A stretch of 64,000 nt of DNA from positions 12,648,501-12,712,500 of the forward strand of contig NC_037091.1 of assembly GCF_002994745.2 (NCBI RefSeq), read 5' to 3'. Both the position numbers and the translations under genes were made by a program. Source of the stretch: Rosa chinensis (lineage: Eukaryota > Streptophyta > Magnoliopsida > Rosales > Rosaceae). A model generated the notes under the pieces. It did not search any database, was not told where the DNA came from, and worked only from the letters and a program-made list of their open reading frames with translations. This document shows, piece by piece, positions 46,609 through 58,817 of this stretch. Numbering within the stretch: position 1 is the stretch's first letter; every line of letters starts with the position of its first letter.

Positions 46609-47362
46609 TATCATATACGTGATCGATCGGAATGTTATGATATTTGCAACTTAAATAAATATATCAAAAATTGAAAAGTGGTGAATGCATGTTATCTGAC
46701 CCCTGTACCTTCTTTCAAGAAAGATTGAGTGAGTTTTACATATTTTTCTTGAATTTATGAAAGAGAATGCAAGTCGATCGGATCCATACGTACATTGGAT
46801 ATGATAGTCTGCTGTTATTGGTCTTTACTTCTCTATTCTACTAGGATACCTAGAGACATATATACGAGTACATGATTTTTTGAGTTTGTTTCTACGTTAT
46901 CAATTATTCCCCTCGCCTAATACAAACCCTTATGCACTCTACTCTCTCCCCATGTCATCAACGGCTTCACCTTCTTCACATCAGTGGCATCCCCAATAAT
47001 TTCATCATTTAATGTAGCTTTTTGATACTAGTTCAGGTCATTGATCTCTTCTGGTCCAATTCGATTTGACTGCTCCATTGAGTTGTCTGAGTTTCACTCT
47101 GAAATTCTCTTCGCTCTACCCAATCAATCTTGGGTAGGTGGAGCTCGCTCGTTCATGGACTCGGCGGTGCTCGGTTGGGGTTTCTTCTAGCTTCGGATGG
47201 TGGTGGGGTTGCATGCTAGCCCTAGCACGTACGGTGCATGGTGGAATAAATCAGGAGTCAATGCTTCCCTCACTGCAAAATTAAGGAGCATGTACCAATC
47301 CTTCCTCATGGTTGAGCTAATGGTGACTGACCTTTGATTCTCTTACTACTATAGAAATATGA
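46609..47362. repeat. 3' flank of S-protein copy 2, homologous to 22043-22748
   Basis: Same word order as behind copy 1 up to 'ctactatagaaatatgac', beyond which similarity stops. It includes an extra segment around 47065-47160 not present in the first block. Non-coding. Confidence 0.78.
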
Positions 47363-47463
47363 CTTTTTATTTTATTTTTTCATAACATGTATATTTTAAT
47401 TATTTATACAAACAGTTTCTTATTAGCAAGACATGGCAACTTCACATTAAAAGCCTAGTAGAT

Positions 47464-47711
47464 TCCCCTGAGTACATGCTATCCAGATTTTGGCCAACCA
47501 TTTTACTTCGATTCAGTTTAATCATGTTTGGTGAGAAGCGAACTTTGTTGCTGACGTTTTGGCAAATCTTGGTCATCAAGTTGGTGTTGGCAATTGGTCT
47601 CATACTCTGCCTCCGGCGGTTCAAAATGCTTTTGTTTTTTACTCTCTTAACTTCAGTTGTTTTAGGGGTTTCTCTTTGTAATCTTCTTTTTTCCATCAAA
47701 AAAATAAAAAA
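47464..47711 (+). mobile_element. 5'-truncated LINE, RNase H tail and 3' end
   Basis: Flanked by a perfect 15-bp duplication AAAAGCCTAGTAGAT (47449-47463 and 47712-47726) and ending in an A-rich tail. The + frame from about 47518 reads FNHVW, stop, EANFVADVLANLGHQVG and GNWSHTLPP, then SCFRGFSL and a stop. That is the C-terminal end of the RNase H-like domain found after reverse transcriptase in plant L1-type LINEs. One TGA is inside. Only 248 bp were copied, as is typical of abortive LINE insertion. Confidence 0.9.
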
Positions 47712-47726
47712 AAAAGCCTAGTAGAT

Positions 47727-48394
47727 CCACTTATGGTAGAGGATCTAATTCCATACATATTACAGTGGGTTCATCTTTTGGTGCCCCAATAAGTTCAAAA
47801 TTCTAGCTACGCCTTTGGTGGTCTAGGCTAATAAGAGCATATCTTTAGCAGACTCTCTATCTTGGCTCCATAGCTATTTTGGAGATGATGTTTAGCTTTT
47901 TATCAATTTTAGCAGTTACACCATATTCCTAAGTGGTACCCTATTAACCTATTTTAACTTTTAACTATCTCACTCTTAAATATAGAGAGCGATATGAGGC
48001 TCTATTTATTATTATTTTTAATTTAAAACATTTCTTTTTTGTCATTTTATGTAATTTATAAATACATTTAAATTATTTTTTCATCATTCAATAAATAATA
48101 TAAAATTTAAGTCTAGCTAAAATAGAGAGAACTGATGCAGACGTATTTCTAAAGTGGCTAACTACAATAACTTTTTAGCTACTTTGACTGAAAAATAGTT
48201 AGTATTGCTAAAGATGGGTATGAACCAACTATATCAATTCGGACCACCACGTGTATCATGGTCCGGAACCATATAATAATTTTTTCTAGGGCGATGGTTC
48301 TAGTTATCGTATATGTTTTGTAGCATTTGGGTTATTTCATCTTTTTATAATTTTTTTTTTAAGAGTAAAACTATACACAAAGTTCTGAACTCAA
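47727..48394. other. Intergenic, no gene recognised
   Basis: AT-rich. The sequence 'agcatatctttagcagactctctat' and 'tagctactttgactgaaaaatag' (about 47830-48200) resembles the edges of a Tourist-like MITE, but no end pair was confirmed. Confidence 0.35.
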
Positions 48395-48618
48395 AGGTGT
48401 AGTCGAGTTGGCAAACTCGGCTCCAACTTAGGCGAGCTTCCAAAGTTTGGTACCCCAGGTCACAGGTTGTTAATGGTTGCTTCTACGATCTGTGTTTTCT
48501 ATACTAATTCCGTTAAAGAGCAGCTGAAATTATCTAGTTGTTGTCTCTTATTCTGGAGTCGTCTACGCCCTACGGTCATGATATATTCTCACATTTCCTC
48601 CAAAAAAAAAAAAAAAAG
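48395..48618 (+). mobile_element. Probable tRNA-derived SINE (family C)
   Basis: 'ggtgtagtcgagttggcaa' resembles a Pol III A-box and 'ccccaggtcacaggttg' a degenerate B-box about 40 bp later. The element ends in 'cacatttcctcc' and a run of A. No target duplication could be read because the A-tail region is low-complexity. Confidence 0.55.
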
Positions 48619-49074
48619 AAGAAAAAAAATCTACATCTTTTTTTCTTCACTTTATAGAAGTAAAATTCTGAAGTACGTGGGGTGATGTTTTCACCTTAAA
48701 TATTGATAATATGAACAAATCATTCTATAAATTACTTTTTGAAGATCATCTCAGCAAACCATAAAATTGGAGATCTTTGCACGGATGAACATCCCATGAT
48801 ACAATTTCTTCTAGAACAACCAAGCATTCCATCTAAAGCCCACAATGAACAAAGTCTTCCTGGTTCTAACTCTTAGGCAAATGAGGAAGAGAATGATATG
48901 AAAGAGATAAAATAAGTCAAATACAGTTGTAGTGTCTGCAAACATGTAAACGAGGTTTCCTGTTGCACTTTTATTTCACAATAACAGGGCTATGACATTG
49001 CACCAAAGAAAACATGCATGAAGAGGGAAAACCAACTAGAGTCAACCACCAACATAACTGTCATCGAAAAAGAA

Positions 49075-51851
49075 TCACCAAACCTCAGGGCGCAGCTCGC
49101 CAGTAGCTGGGGGCATCCATCTCCCAGAGTTGTAGACACTCTCACCAACTTTCCAGTTAGGAACATCCTTCATAACCTCAGCTTCATAATCAAGATACTT
49201 TTTCCACTCTTTGACAAATCTAAAGAAACATGAGAGAAACACACCAAGATGTTCAGTACTAGGAACCCACCGAGATGAATACAGGCCCAAGACATGAATG
49301 GAACAGAACAATCACTACTATTCTTCATTACCTTTCGTCTTCTTCAGCTTGAAGCACCGGAAGTATTGCTCTGCGAGCTGCATATTTTTCTTCCTTTAGC
49401 GCCCTACAGAACATCAAATTTTTAATGCATATAATACATCATCTATCAACAAAATCCTTAATGAAAACTAATAGATGTCTCCCAGTACCCAGATAATCAT
49501 TTACTTTTATGATGACTGAAATAGAATAATGAGTGAAAAATAAAACCAAGCATTTTCCTATCAAAGGTATAAGACAAAATTACCCAAATCAATCTAATAT
49601 ATGGATCTTCCTCTACAGTCCCATCCTCACCCAAAAATGAAACTAAAGGTACAAATGACTTGCTTCACCAACAATGACCATATCTTAAGACTGCCCTACA
49701 GAAGAGATCAACTCTACAAATCTTCCACTGATATATTACAGCATTACCACAAAGTCCATGTAACCTTTCCACCAATTAGGCCTGGCAACGTGCGGGTATA
49801 GTGCGGGTTCTTAACGGGCCGACCCGGTAAGAACCCGTTAGTTAAATGGGCACCAATCAATTATACTAAAATGCAAATTTTATCACAAGCATCCAGGGCA
49901 CCAAGATCACCATATCGTGGTCCCCAGAGTAATTCTAAATTTAAAAAGGCAGATATTTTCTGCTTGGTTTCTTGCTGTTGCTCAGTAGCAGAAACCCTGC
50001 AATTTGGCCAGTAAAGGAAAAGACGAACAATTAACTTTCTACTGCCCTTGCAGTCCAATTTACTTCCTTCTTCTCATTACATCACATGTACTTGCCTAGA
50101 GATGTAACCTAGCTCAAGGTTTGACTTCAAGGAAAACTTTCAATGCGCAAGACTATACAGTGTGAAGATGTTTGGCAACAAAAATTGATTATGGATGTTA
50201 GATCAAGGGTTGGATAACATTCCACTTGAACTAACACCAAAAATTTCGTCCTTAAATGAAGTGGTTACAAAGACCTGAAAGTAAGAAACAAGATGAAAAG
50301 GATGGACAATAACCTCTACTTTGTGGACTACGGAAGGTATCAGCCATAGAGATTTCAGGAAAATCCAATGCATACTGTGTGGAACTCAGGTTCAGTTTTG
50401 AACTATTATTATCAACCTATCCTCATCCATATATAAAAGAGTGTAGTCAAACACGATTTAACTGCATCGTTTGAAAGCAAACCAATTCAAATGGCAACTT
50501 AACCAGATAGAGTCTGTATGATTGTTGGGTCAATATCCAATAACTGGTAAAGAGAGAAAGGATTTGAACTCCATGGCCTTCCTTCTCATTCTCTACTACT
50601 AAACAAGAGGAGGGAAAACCATCATCTGCGAATAGGAATTTGACTAGAGGTTCAATTCGATATCCTTGGATTCTTCTCAAGGTATTCCCACTTTAGCCTC
50701 TTCTTGTCTGTTTAAGGTGGGAAAGAGAAAGATACTGACAGTTGGGACAGAGTGTTCGGTGGACGAATCAGCACTATAAACTTCTCCTCATTGATACAGA
50801 TTATCTTGCTTTCCTGATGAGTGAAGCCCCTATTGCAAGCTTGCGGGACTTGGGGATTCATGCAAATATAAATGATTTGGAGCGCCGTAGCTTAAAGAGA
50901 CTAGTTATTCTAATTATTTTCATTTTTTTAAAGAAAGATACCTTATCGAACAATCTGTGAACCACAAAAATTTGCAGGATGGAAAAGATAAAAAGCAGAC
51001 ACTTTAGAAGATGACTAACAATGGCTGCCTTCCAATTCCGCAAAATGGAAGGCTGACTAAGTCAGACTTACACCCCCAGAAAGACTCAGAAACACCAGCC
51101 CAAAAAGAAGACCAATAAACAGCCTCTTCCCACAATTCCTCCACTCCCTACTCTCTTCGATCCTCAAAGATTCAAATATTCCTTTACAAACAAATTCCCA
51201 AATAATTGCCAAAGCGTTTGCCTTTCTCGCTCCTCCAATAAGTTACTCTTACTATTCCAACCTTTGCCCCATCAACAGTGTGCTCATTTTACTAAACCCT
51301 CACCCAGCACAACCCAAATTCACATTAATTGGTATTATCAACATGCTAATCATCACTAACCCATTCACATTTTCCAAACAATGCCGAAACTAATAGTTTG
51401 CAGTAACTACTATACGAAAATCTGATGAAAAACTCATAACTAATTTATGCTGTATAACTCTAACAATGCTAACTTAACAAAATGCACAAATATTGTAAAA
51501 AAATTGCAAAGAAATCCAGTCAAATCGAGAACAACCAATGATCATGGGCCTCATTTCATATAAATAGCAAGAGGAACCTAACAAAGACCCTCAATTTGAG
51601 CAAAAATGAAGAAAAGGAGGGATGAGAGGCCCTGACCTTCGGATCTTGTTGCCCTTGCCGACCTGGTACATGCCCCAGGAGAAGGTACCGAAGGCGGCGA
51701 GGAAGATGGCGACGGCGCTGGGACCCTTGTTGGGGATCCGACGGGCGTATCGGGCCGGAGGGAACCCGCCCGGTGGCGGACCGTCTTGGAGAACCGGCAT
51801 GTCCTTCACGCTCGCCATCCCTGGCTTCTTTCTAATCATCGCCTCCGTCAT
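49075..51851 (-). CDS. NADH dehydrogenase [ubiquinone] 1 alpha subcomplex subunit 13 (GRIM-19 homologue)
   Basis: Small membrane-anchored subunit of mitochondrial respiratory complex I. Three exons join in frame: 51851..51637, 49403..49332 and 49219..49075, together 143 residues plus stop, the usual plant length. The protein starts [20 protein letters not shown], has [20 protein letters not shown], then one transmembrane helix (about residues 44-66, [17 protein letters not shown]). Exon 2 gives [20 protein letters not shown], and exon 3 [38 protein letters not shown]. All splice sites are GT-AG. Intron 1 is long (2.2 kb) and AT-rich. A LINE sits about 220 bp upstream of the ATG. The gene looks intact and is probably expressed. 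Confidence 0.96.
49404..51636 (-). other. Intron 1 of the complex I subunit 13 gene
   Basis: 2.2 kb, mostly AT-rich and without a nested gene. At about 49780-49855 'gcgggttcttaacgggccgacccgg' looks like a fragment of a hAT-like MITE of the kind at 23944. Short frames on both strands have no recognisable domain. Confidence 0.6.
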
Positions 51852-52079
51852 CTTTCACAGTCTCTCAGACTCTCTACCACTCTTTCTCAGAATCTCAGGT
51901 GACTCTGGTAGTCTGGTATAGGTGCTTGGAGTTGGAGAAGCTTTTCAAGATTGAGGGAGTGAATGAGTGACTCGGGTCGGGGCGTGTGGCTGATTCGGGT
52001 TTGGGCTTCTAGTTTGAGGGCCTTCATTTATTTTTTCTGCGACTGATGATCCTCTAGTGCAGTCGGGTTCATCTTGTCA

Positions 52080-53740
52080 CTCTTTTTCAGGGTAAGGGAA
52101 CGAATCCATTAATATAAAATCATACGACTGCATTCGGTCAGGCTTGAAGAATTCAAAGATCCCCAAATTACAATATTTATGCTCAACTAATAGCGACTAA
52201 ATCTAAAGGACAACCAAAACAAAGTCTACATGAACATGCTTATTGCAACTAAACAAAAAGGAAAAAAACTAAAGTCCGAAAGACATGCCAAAAAATAAAG
52301 TAAACTAAACTTTTACTCCTATAAACCTACGAGCCCTAGGATATAGCACTTCTTTGACCAACTTTGTCCCCTAAGACCATACTGGTGTACGACGCAAATG
52401 ACCAAAACAGCTATGTGAAACCCTAAGACTCATAAGTGTGTCTCTCCTAGCCCGATTGGGGAAGATAGTTCAACCTCGAGACCACCATATACTGCCCACC
52501 AATATCGCCCTCTAAGGAAGCTGACATCACCAACTCGGTCCTGAAGCCGCCAGTAAAGCCTTGCATTTGTTTCTCTGGCCACGACGCCTGCTACATTTCT
52601 TGTACACCTTTGGGCCTAAGTAACTGTCACCTCGAATAGTCATTCATAAGAGATATTGAAAGTTTGAAACCTAGGTTCTCTGGCTGCAGGCCAACCGGAA
52701 CCAAGACCAGACACTGCTTCGCCTTCTTACCCTCATTTGGCACCTCCTCCTATCTCTGACGTCGCACCCCCGTGATTTGGGAATGACCGACGTTCCCTCC
52801 GTTGTATGTATCTCCACCATCTCCGGCAAAAGGCCGGATCTGCGCAGGTCTCTTATTCAATAAATTAGGAAGCTTGAAAGAAGGAAGAAGAAATGGAGGA
52901 ATGACAGGCTTAACGTTGGCCTTAAACATAAGGGCCAAGACAGTAGATCTCATAGCCTGAACGGGATTAGAACCCACAACCAGCTCCACGCTACCTCGCC
53001 TTCGTCGGGCATCTCTCTCCACCATGATTCAACATTAAGCATTGTCTGCAACGACCAAATAATCTCTCATACCTTAATTGAAGGGTTAGGACATCCACAG
53101 GGGGAATCCTAACCCTACGATCTAGGCATACTTGTTCGTTGATGGACAGCACCAGACGCACGTGCGACCTGTCTTGTCTATCTGCAAGACCTCGCCAATG
53201 GTTTCTCTAACCAATCTAACAATTGGCTCAGTCAAAATCCCCGGAGGTAGTCCCTGCAACACCACCCAAGTCCACACGAAGTCAAGCTTCATAGCTGCTT
53301 TATCCGAGAAGCAATCGTAGTCATTGAGGAGGATCATAGCACACTGAAATCCCCAAGGTCCACCATTTTTCACCCAAGCAATGTCACGTTCATGGGTGAA
53401 AGTGAACAGGAAGCGATCTATTCTAGGCTGAACCTCCATTGTTCATGTCAGTCTCCACATAGACCTAATGGTGCTTCGAAACGAGTCCAAAGCCACAGTC
53501 GACTACTGTTTAGCTGGCAAACTAAATAGAAGTTTCGGGCTAGAAATTCCTTCCTTGGAACACAGAGGTTTCCCAAATCCATCGGCTCTTCGCCGTCCTT
53601 GAGTGAGAGCTTTTTTGCTAGCCTGCCAGTCATTGAAGCAATAGCAACGGCCATGAAGTGAATAGGAGCACCACACAATTTGATCTAAAAAAACTAACCC
53701 AAGCAGAGCGTAAGGAGAGGGAGAGAGAAAGAATCACAGT
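52080..53740 (-). mobile_element. LINE with DUF4283-type ORF1, 3' region without reverse transcriptase
   Basis: Flanked by TTCATCTTGTCA (52068-52079) and TTCATCTAGTCA (53741-53752), a 12-bp target duplication with one mismatch. Read on the minus strand, the 5' part encodes a decayed ORF1 (next entry). The remaining 1 kb to the 3' end at 52080 has no reverse transcriptase, so this is an internally deleted or non-autonomous copy. The 5' words 'cgctctgcttgggttag' resemble those of the retroposons at 25321 and 54086. Confidence 0.82.
53122..53678 (-). pseudogene. DUF4283 domain (LINE ORF1-like), broken
   Basis: Two minus-strand frames belong together. The first reads FMAVAIASMTGRLAKKLSLK and EPMDLGNLCVP, LARNFYLVCQLNS (53678-53448). 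The next reads MEVQPRIDRFLFTFTHERD, VKNGGPWGFQCAMILLNDYD, FVWTWVVLQGLPPG and VRLVRETIGEVLQIDKTG (53439-53122). This is the DUF4283 module at the start of plant LINE ORF1 proteins, where it probably helps bind nucleic acid. A frameshift or stop near 53440 separates the parts, and the CCHC knuckle that normally follows is not seen. It belongs to the surrounding retroelement, not to a host gene. Confidence 0.8.
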
Positions 53741-53752
53741 TTCATCTAGTCA

Positions 53753-54073
53753 ATTAATTTAGGGTTATTATCATAAATGGTACTTGAATTTATCTTCTAT
53801 CTTATCGATGGTACCTGAACTTCAATTTTGATCACAACCAGTACTTGAACTTTTTGATTTCATTTTAAATGGTACATATTACTAACTTCTGTTAAAAACT
53901 AACATGTGCAAAGCACATAACCTATATTCAAGAGTAGTTTGACGAAAATATCCATTTAAGTATATTTGTTTACTAAAATAATCCTGAATAATATTTTAAT
54001 CAATTAATATGTTGATAAAAATAGAAGTTGAAAGTTTATCAGTGATAATTTAGTATTAGATTTCTCTAATATC
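53753..54073. other. Intergenic between two retroposons
   Basis: AT-rich; words 'gtacttgaat' and 'ggtacctgaactt' (53775-53855) repeat a motif seen at the edges of some MITEs. No gene. Confidence 0.35.
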
Positions 54074-54085
54074 AACTTCTAATAC

Positions 54086-55239
54086 AATAATCCTTGTGGG
54101 AAGATCAACTCATAAGAAAACGTGACCTAGAGCTCTGCTAGGGTTTGAGAGAGGCTCTCCTTTGTGGCATGAATCTCTTATACCTTCTCCGTTATGTCAA
54201 TGGAGACCGTGGCAGGCTTTCGTCTGCTAATATTTTGTGTGCGTTTTGCGTTCAGCGATGGCTGTAGTGCGGAAGTTGTGGGATTAGATCTAACCAAGTT
54301 CTTTGGAAGATCGATCCCTGTGGTGATTATGGGGGAGGGGAGCGGCGGGTTGGTGCCGTGTATGGTTCATGTTTCTCGGTGGTGGAAGCTGGATCCGCCT
54401 TGGCTATTGTCGGATCAGAGGACTGCAGTAAAGGTGGGGTGGCGTTGTCGGCCTCCCCTTCTTAATTCTTCTGTTGGTGGCGTCGATGGTGCTACACAGG
54501 GGCTATGCTTCTGGCCTTCTGACGGTAGTGGTGCTTCAGTGGCTGTGGCGGTGCGGTGTTTGATTTCCAATCTCGTGCAGCCACGTACTGAGTTTTTCTC
54601 TTTGCTTGTTGGCTATGGGGTTAGAGGTTTCCCAGGCGACGGTGTTCCTACTTGGGCTTTCTGGGCTGGTGATTGATCTCGGGATGGGGATGCTCAACGT
54701 GGTGGCTATTTAGGCTATGCTGGTGATGGCCTGAACGAGGTTAGTAGGGGCGGCGACGTCTTTTCCGGCGACGGCGTCATGCAACTTGGTAGCTGCTATA
54801 TTGAGGAGCAGCTGTTTGTTTTAAGAAAATTTGGGCAGTTGGGCTCAAGTATTGGGCTTGGTCTGGACTGGGATGAATTGGGTCCATATGGGCTCTGGGG
54901 TTGTATTTTTAATTTTAATTTTGGGCTTTCCTCTTTTTATACAAATTGAGGATGGACCTATTTTAGTTTAATCTTTGTTCTTGGGTCGCAAAAACTAGTG
55001 CCTTAGTTGTTACCTTTTATGCCTGCTTCGAGGTTTCTGGTTTTTGTTAGAATAATGGTGCGTGGACTTCCTAAAAGGTGTGTGTACTTGGGACTTTCTG
55101 GGATGCTATTCGTTTAGAATAGGGTTTTGTTGAGGTTCTAAGGAACGATTGCTTTCTGTCGACCCCATCGGGGTGTTTCGTTCTTGGACTGCTTGTTGAA
55201 TTTAATGAAAGGGCTAACCTATTATCGTTCAAAAAAAAA
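54086..55239 (+). mobile_element. LINE-like retroposon with A-tail
   Basis: Flanked by a perfect 12-bp duplication AACTTCTAATAC (54074-54085 and 55240-55251) and ending in a run of A. The 1.15-kb body is GC-rich (especially 54190-54790) and has no reverse transcriptase. A 160-codon + frame at 54194 lacks known domains and is treated as chance. Its 5' region ('gacctagagctctgctagggtttg') is shared with the element at 25321. Confidence 0.88.
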
Positions 55240-55338
55240 AACTTCTAATACTATTTTCAATAAAAAGTTTATCAATGATAGTTTAGTATTAGGTTCAACA
55301 AAGCCCAAAAGAAATTGCAATATTATGTATTTGTGTTT

Positions 55339-57071
55339 AACTATCATTGAATCTAATACTAAACATATTTTATCTACCTCAACTTTGGAGTTGAGTGTTA
55401 GAAATATATGCTTTCTTTTCTTCTCTTCAACGTATGTTTGGTCTCCGCTTGCTCTTGAGTTCATTCCCAGAGAGGTTATTAGGTGGGTCTTTGCTTTCGT
55501 TATCCTTTACATGTGTTTCAAAGGATGGATGAACAGACAAAACTCACTGTAAAATATTGCGGAAGTGCTTTGACAATCAACCATCTTTTAACATCAAATT
55601 CTTCTCATTCTGAAGCCAACTGCCAAGTGTTTATCTAAAGGTGCAGTGATAATTAAATACTAATCATCAACTTTTGCTGCTCCATTCACGCTCAGTAGAT
55701 AGACATCACTACTATTTTTCATTGCACATATATTTCACCAATCTTCTCTGAAAACGTATATGTTTTTCTCCCAAAAGCATGCACCTTATTGAAATAGTTT
55801 CATCCAAGAAGCTTTCATAGATGTCAGTCAATCCCCTAAACGTTGTCCTTTTATAAACTTCATTTCAATCTCAATAGCACGAGTGGTGGTGTCCAAACGC
55901 TTACGATACCTAGAGTTGGCGACTACATGGTATACAAGGCCCAATCAGTGTTGGAGTTATTATACTCAGACAATCTATATCTTTCTCCCTCTTGTCGAAG
56001 TCACTTTTCTATGTGACCGAGACTATGGACTATATCCCTGAGACTGAAAGCGTGCTTATCGAGATGTTGTAGGACTTATTTCCCAACTCGCGAACACATG
56101 GCATTTCAATCCAAACGATTGTGATAAAATTTATCAATTTTCCATGACGCTGAAGCTGCGAAGAGAGCTGCAAGTGACCATCCTTTAGGGATACGGCTAA
56201 GAGACCCGAAGAATAATAAGAATCAGTCTATTAATGTAGTGCTTTATAAGCCTAGCTTAGAAGTAATTCATAACTTCATGCTACTAGAGAAGGGCTCCAA
56301 TTGACTCTCTTTTTTACTTTCATTCTGCGATTAAGTTTCTGAATTTGTACAGTAAAGACAATTTGATAATGTTATGGGCATATAGTGTCATTTGGTAAAA
56401 ATAAATCTCGTTTTGGTTTTAACAGTCATTTTTTGAAAATCATTTTTAAAAAATGCTATTGAGCAACTCCTTAGATATTCCGGTTTCACAAAATAGATGA
56501 AAGACATGTATTAGATCATCTAATTAGATTTTAATTTTAATTTTACTTTTTGTCAATGATGCAATTAGATGTTTTAGCACTTTGAAGCAAGAGCATATTC
56601 ATTTAGAGGCAGCGCGACAACATGCATGATAAGAGGACCTACGTCGTTAAGTATGGTTATCGAATTGATCTCTCAAAGTTAGTTTGAGGATCGCCACATT
56701 GAAGGACTATTTGAGGTAACTGGAGCCTAGTAGATCATTTGATTTTTATTTATTTTGGCATATACCTAGAAATCAATTGTTTTGTACTTTGATTTTTGTT
56801 TCAGTGCTTGCTTTTGTTTAACATTTGCGTTTTGGTACTTTGGTTTGAGATTTTAGTTCAGACTTTAGTTTGACCCAAAAAAAAAAAAATTCATTTGTAG
56901 GTTCAGTTTCCCCTAAAACAATGTAACAAGCTTATTTAAACCTCACATAAACTACATAGTTTATCTAGGCACAATAAACATGAAGCTCATAACATCACAT
57001 GAAAGGCTTACTCGACAATCGTCCATCTTGTAACATCAAATTCTTCTCGTTCTTAAGCCAAATGCCAAGTG
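55339..57071. repeat. Tandem duplication, unit 1
   Basis: Starts 'aactatcattgaatctaat' and ends 'aaatgccaagtgtt'. The same order of words is found in unit 2 at an offset of about 1.75 kb. It contains a decayed + frame equivalent to 57704-58060, with a TAG after EML and further shifts, and a minus-strand fragment (about 55880-55565) of the gene annotated at 58738-59840. Confidence 0.85.
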
Positions 57072-57085
57072 TTAAAAAAAAAAAA

Positions 57086-58817
57086 ACTATCATTGAATCT
57101 AATACTAAACATATTTTATCTGCCTTACCTTTGGAGTTGAGTGTTAGAAATATATGCTTTCTTTTCTTCTCTTCAAGTTATGTTCGGTCTCAATTTGCTT
57201 TTGGGTTCGTTCTCAGCGAGGTTATTAGGTGGGTCTTTGCTTTCGTTATCCTTTACATGTGTTTCAAAGGATGGATAAACGGACAACACTCACAGTAAAA
57301 TATTGCGGAAGTGCTTTGACAATCGTCCATCTTTTAAGTTTTAATTACATCAAATTCTTCTCATTCTGAAGTCAACTGCCAAGTGTTTCTCTAAAGGTTC
57401 GGTGATAATTAAGTACTAGTCACCAACTTTTGCTGCTCTATTCACACTTAGTAGGTAGAAGTCACTACTATTTTTCATTGCACATATATTTCACCAATCT
57501 TCTTCGAAAACATATAAGCTTTTCCCCCAAAAGCATGCACCTTATTGTAATAGTTTCATTCAAGAAGCTTTCGTAGATGTCAGTTAATCCCCTAAACGTT
57601 TTCCTTTCATAAACTTCATTTCAATCTCAGTAGTTCGGGTGGTGGTATCCAAACGCTTACGATACCTAGAATTGGAGACTACACATTATACAAGGCCCAA
57701 TCAGTGTTGGAGTTATTGTGCTCAGACAATCTATATCTTTCTCCCCTACTTTCGAAGTCACTTTTCTGTGTGACCAAGACTATGGACTATACCCCTGAAA
57801 CCGAAAGCATGCTTATCGAGATGTTTGAGGACTTATTTCCCAACTGGCGGACACATGTCATTTCAATCCAAACGACTGTGATAAGAATTATCAATTTCCA
57901 TGATGCTGAAGCTGCGGAGAGAGCTGCAAGTGACCATTCTTTTGGGATACGGCTAAGATACCCGAAGAATAATAAGAATCAGTTTATTAATGCAGTGCTT
58001 TATAAGCCTAGCGTAGAAGTACTTCATAATTTCATGCTACTAGAGAGGGGCTCCGATTGACTTTCTTTTTAACTTTCTGTGATTGACTTTCTGAATTTGT
58101 ACACTAAAAACAATTTGATAATGTTATGGGCATATAGTGTCATCTGGTAAAAAAAAATTCTCGTTTTTGTTTTTAACAATCATTTTAAAAAATGTTACTA
58201 AACAACCCCTTAGATATTCTGGTTTCACAAAATAGATGAAAGACATGTATTAGATCATCTAATTTAGATATGATTAGATTTTAATTTAAATTTTACTTTT
58301 TGTCAATGATGCAATTAGATGTTTTAGCAGTTTGAAGCAAGAACATATTCATTTGGAGATAGCGTGACAACATTCATGATAGCAGGACCTACGCCGTCAA
58401 GTATGGTTATCGAATTGTTCTCTCTAAGTTAGTTTGAGGATTGCCGCATTGAAGGACTGTTTAAGGTAACTGGAGCCTGGTGGATCATTTGATTTTTATT
58501 TATTTTGGCATATACCCTAGAAATGTTTTGTACTTTGATTTTCTTTTCGGTACTTGCTTTTGTTTAACATTTGTATTTTGGTACTTTGGTTTGAGATTTT
58601 AGTTCAAACTTTAGTTTGACAAAAAAAAAATATTCATTTGCAGGTTCAATTTCCATTGGAACAATATAACAAGTTTTTTTAAACCTCACATAAGACATGT
58701 AGTTTATCTGGGCACAATAAACATGAAGCTTATAGCATCACATGAAAGGCTTACTCAACAATTGTCCATCTTGTAAGATCAAATTCTTCTCATTCTTAAG
58801 CCAAATGCCAAGTGTTT
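57086..58817. repeat. Tandem duplication, unit 2
   Basis: Second copy of unit 1, separated from it by an A run (57072-57085). Identity by reading is high but with many single differences and small gaps, so the duplication is not recent. Its minus-strand gene fragment lies at about 57640-57305; a third, less decayed version follows at 58817-59065. Confidence 0.85.
57704..58060 (+). other. Unrecognised open frame inside tandem unit 2 (118 codons)
   Basis: The frame contains MDYTPETESMLIEMFEDLFP, NWRTHVISIQTT, INFHDAEAAERAASDHSFG and YPKNNKNQFINAVLYKPS. Composition is protein-like and the homologous frame in unit 1 (about 56020-56300) is broken by a stop and a frameshift. I do not recognise a domain. 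It could be an exon remnant of a larger gene carried by the repeat. No promoter or splice sites were identified with confidence. Confidence 0.4.

Noticed and set aside
54194..54676. 160-codon + strand open frame
   Set aside because: Inside the retroposon 54086-55239, no domain, no conservation with the sister retroposons' frames.
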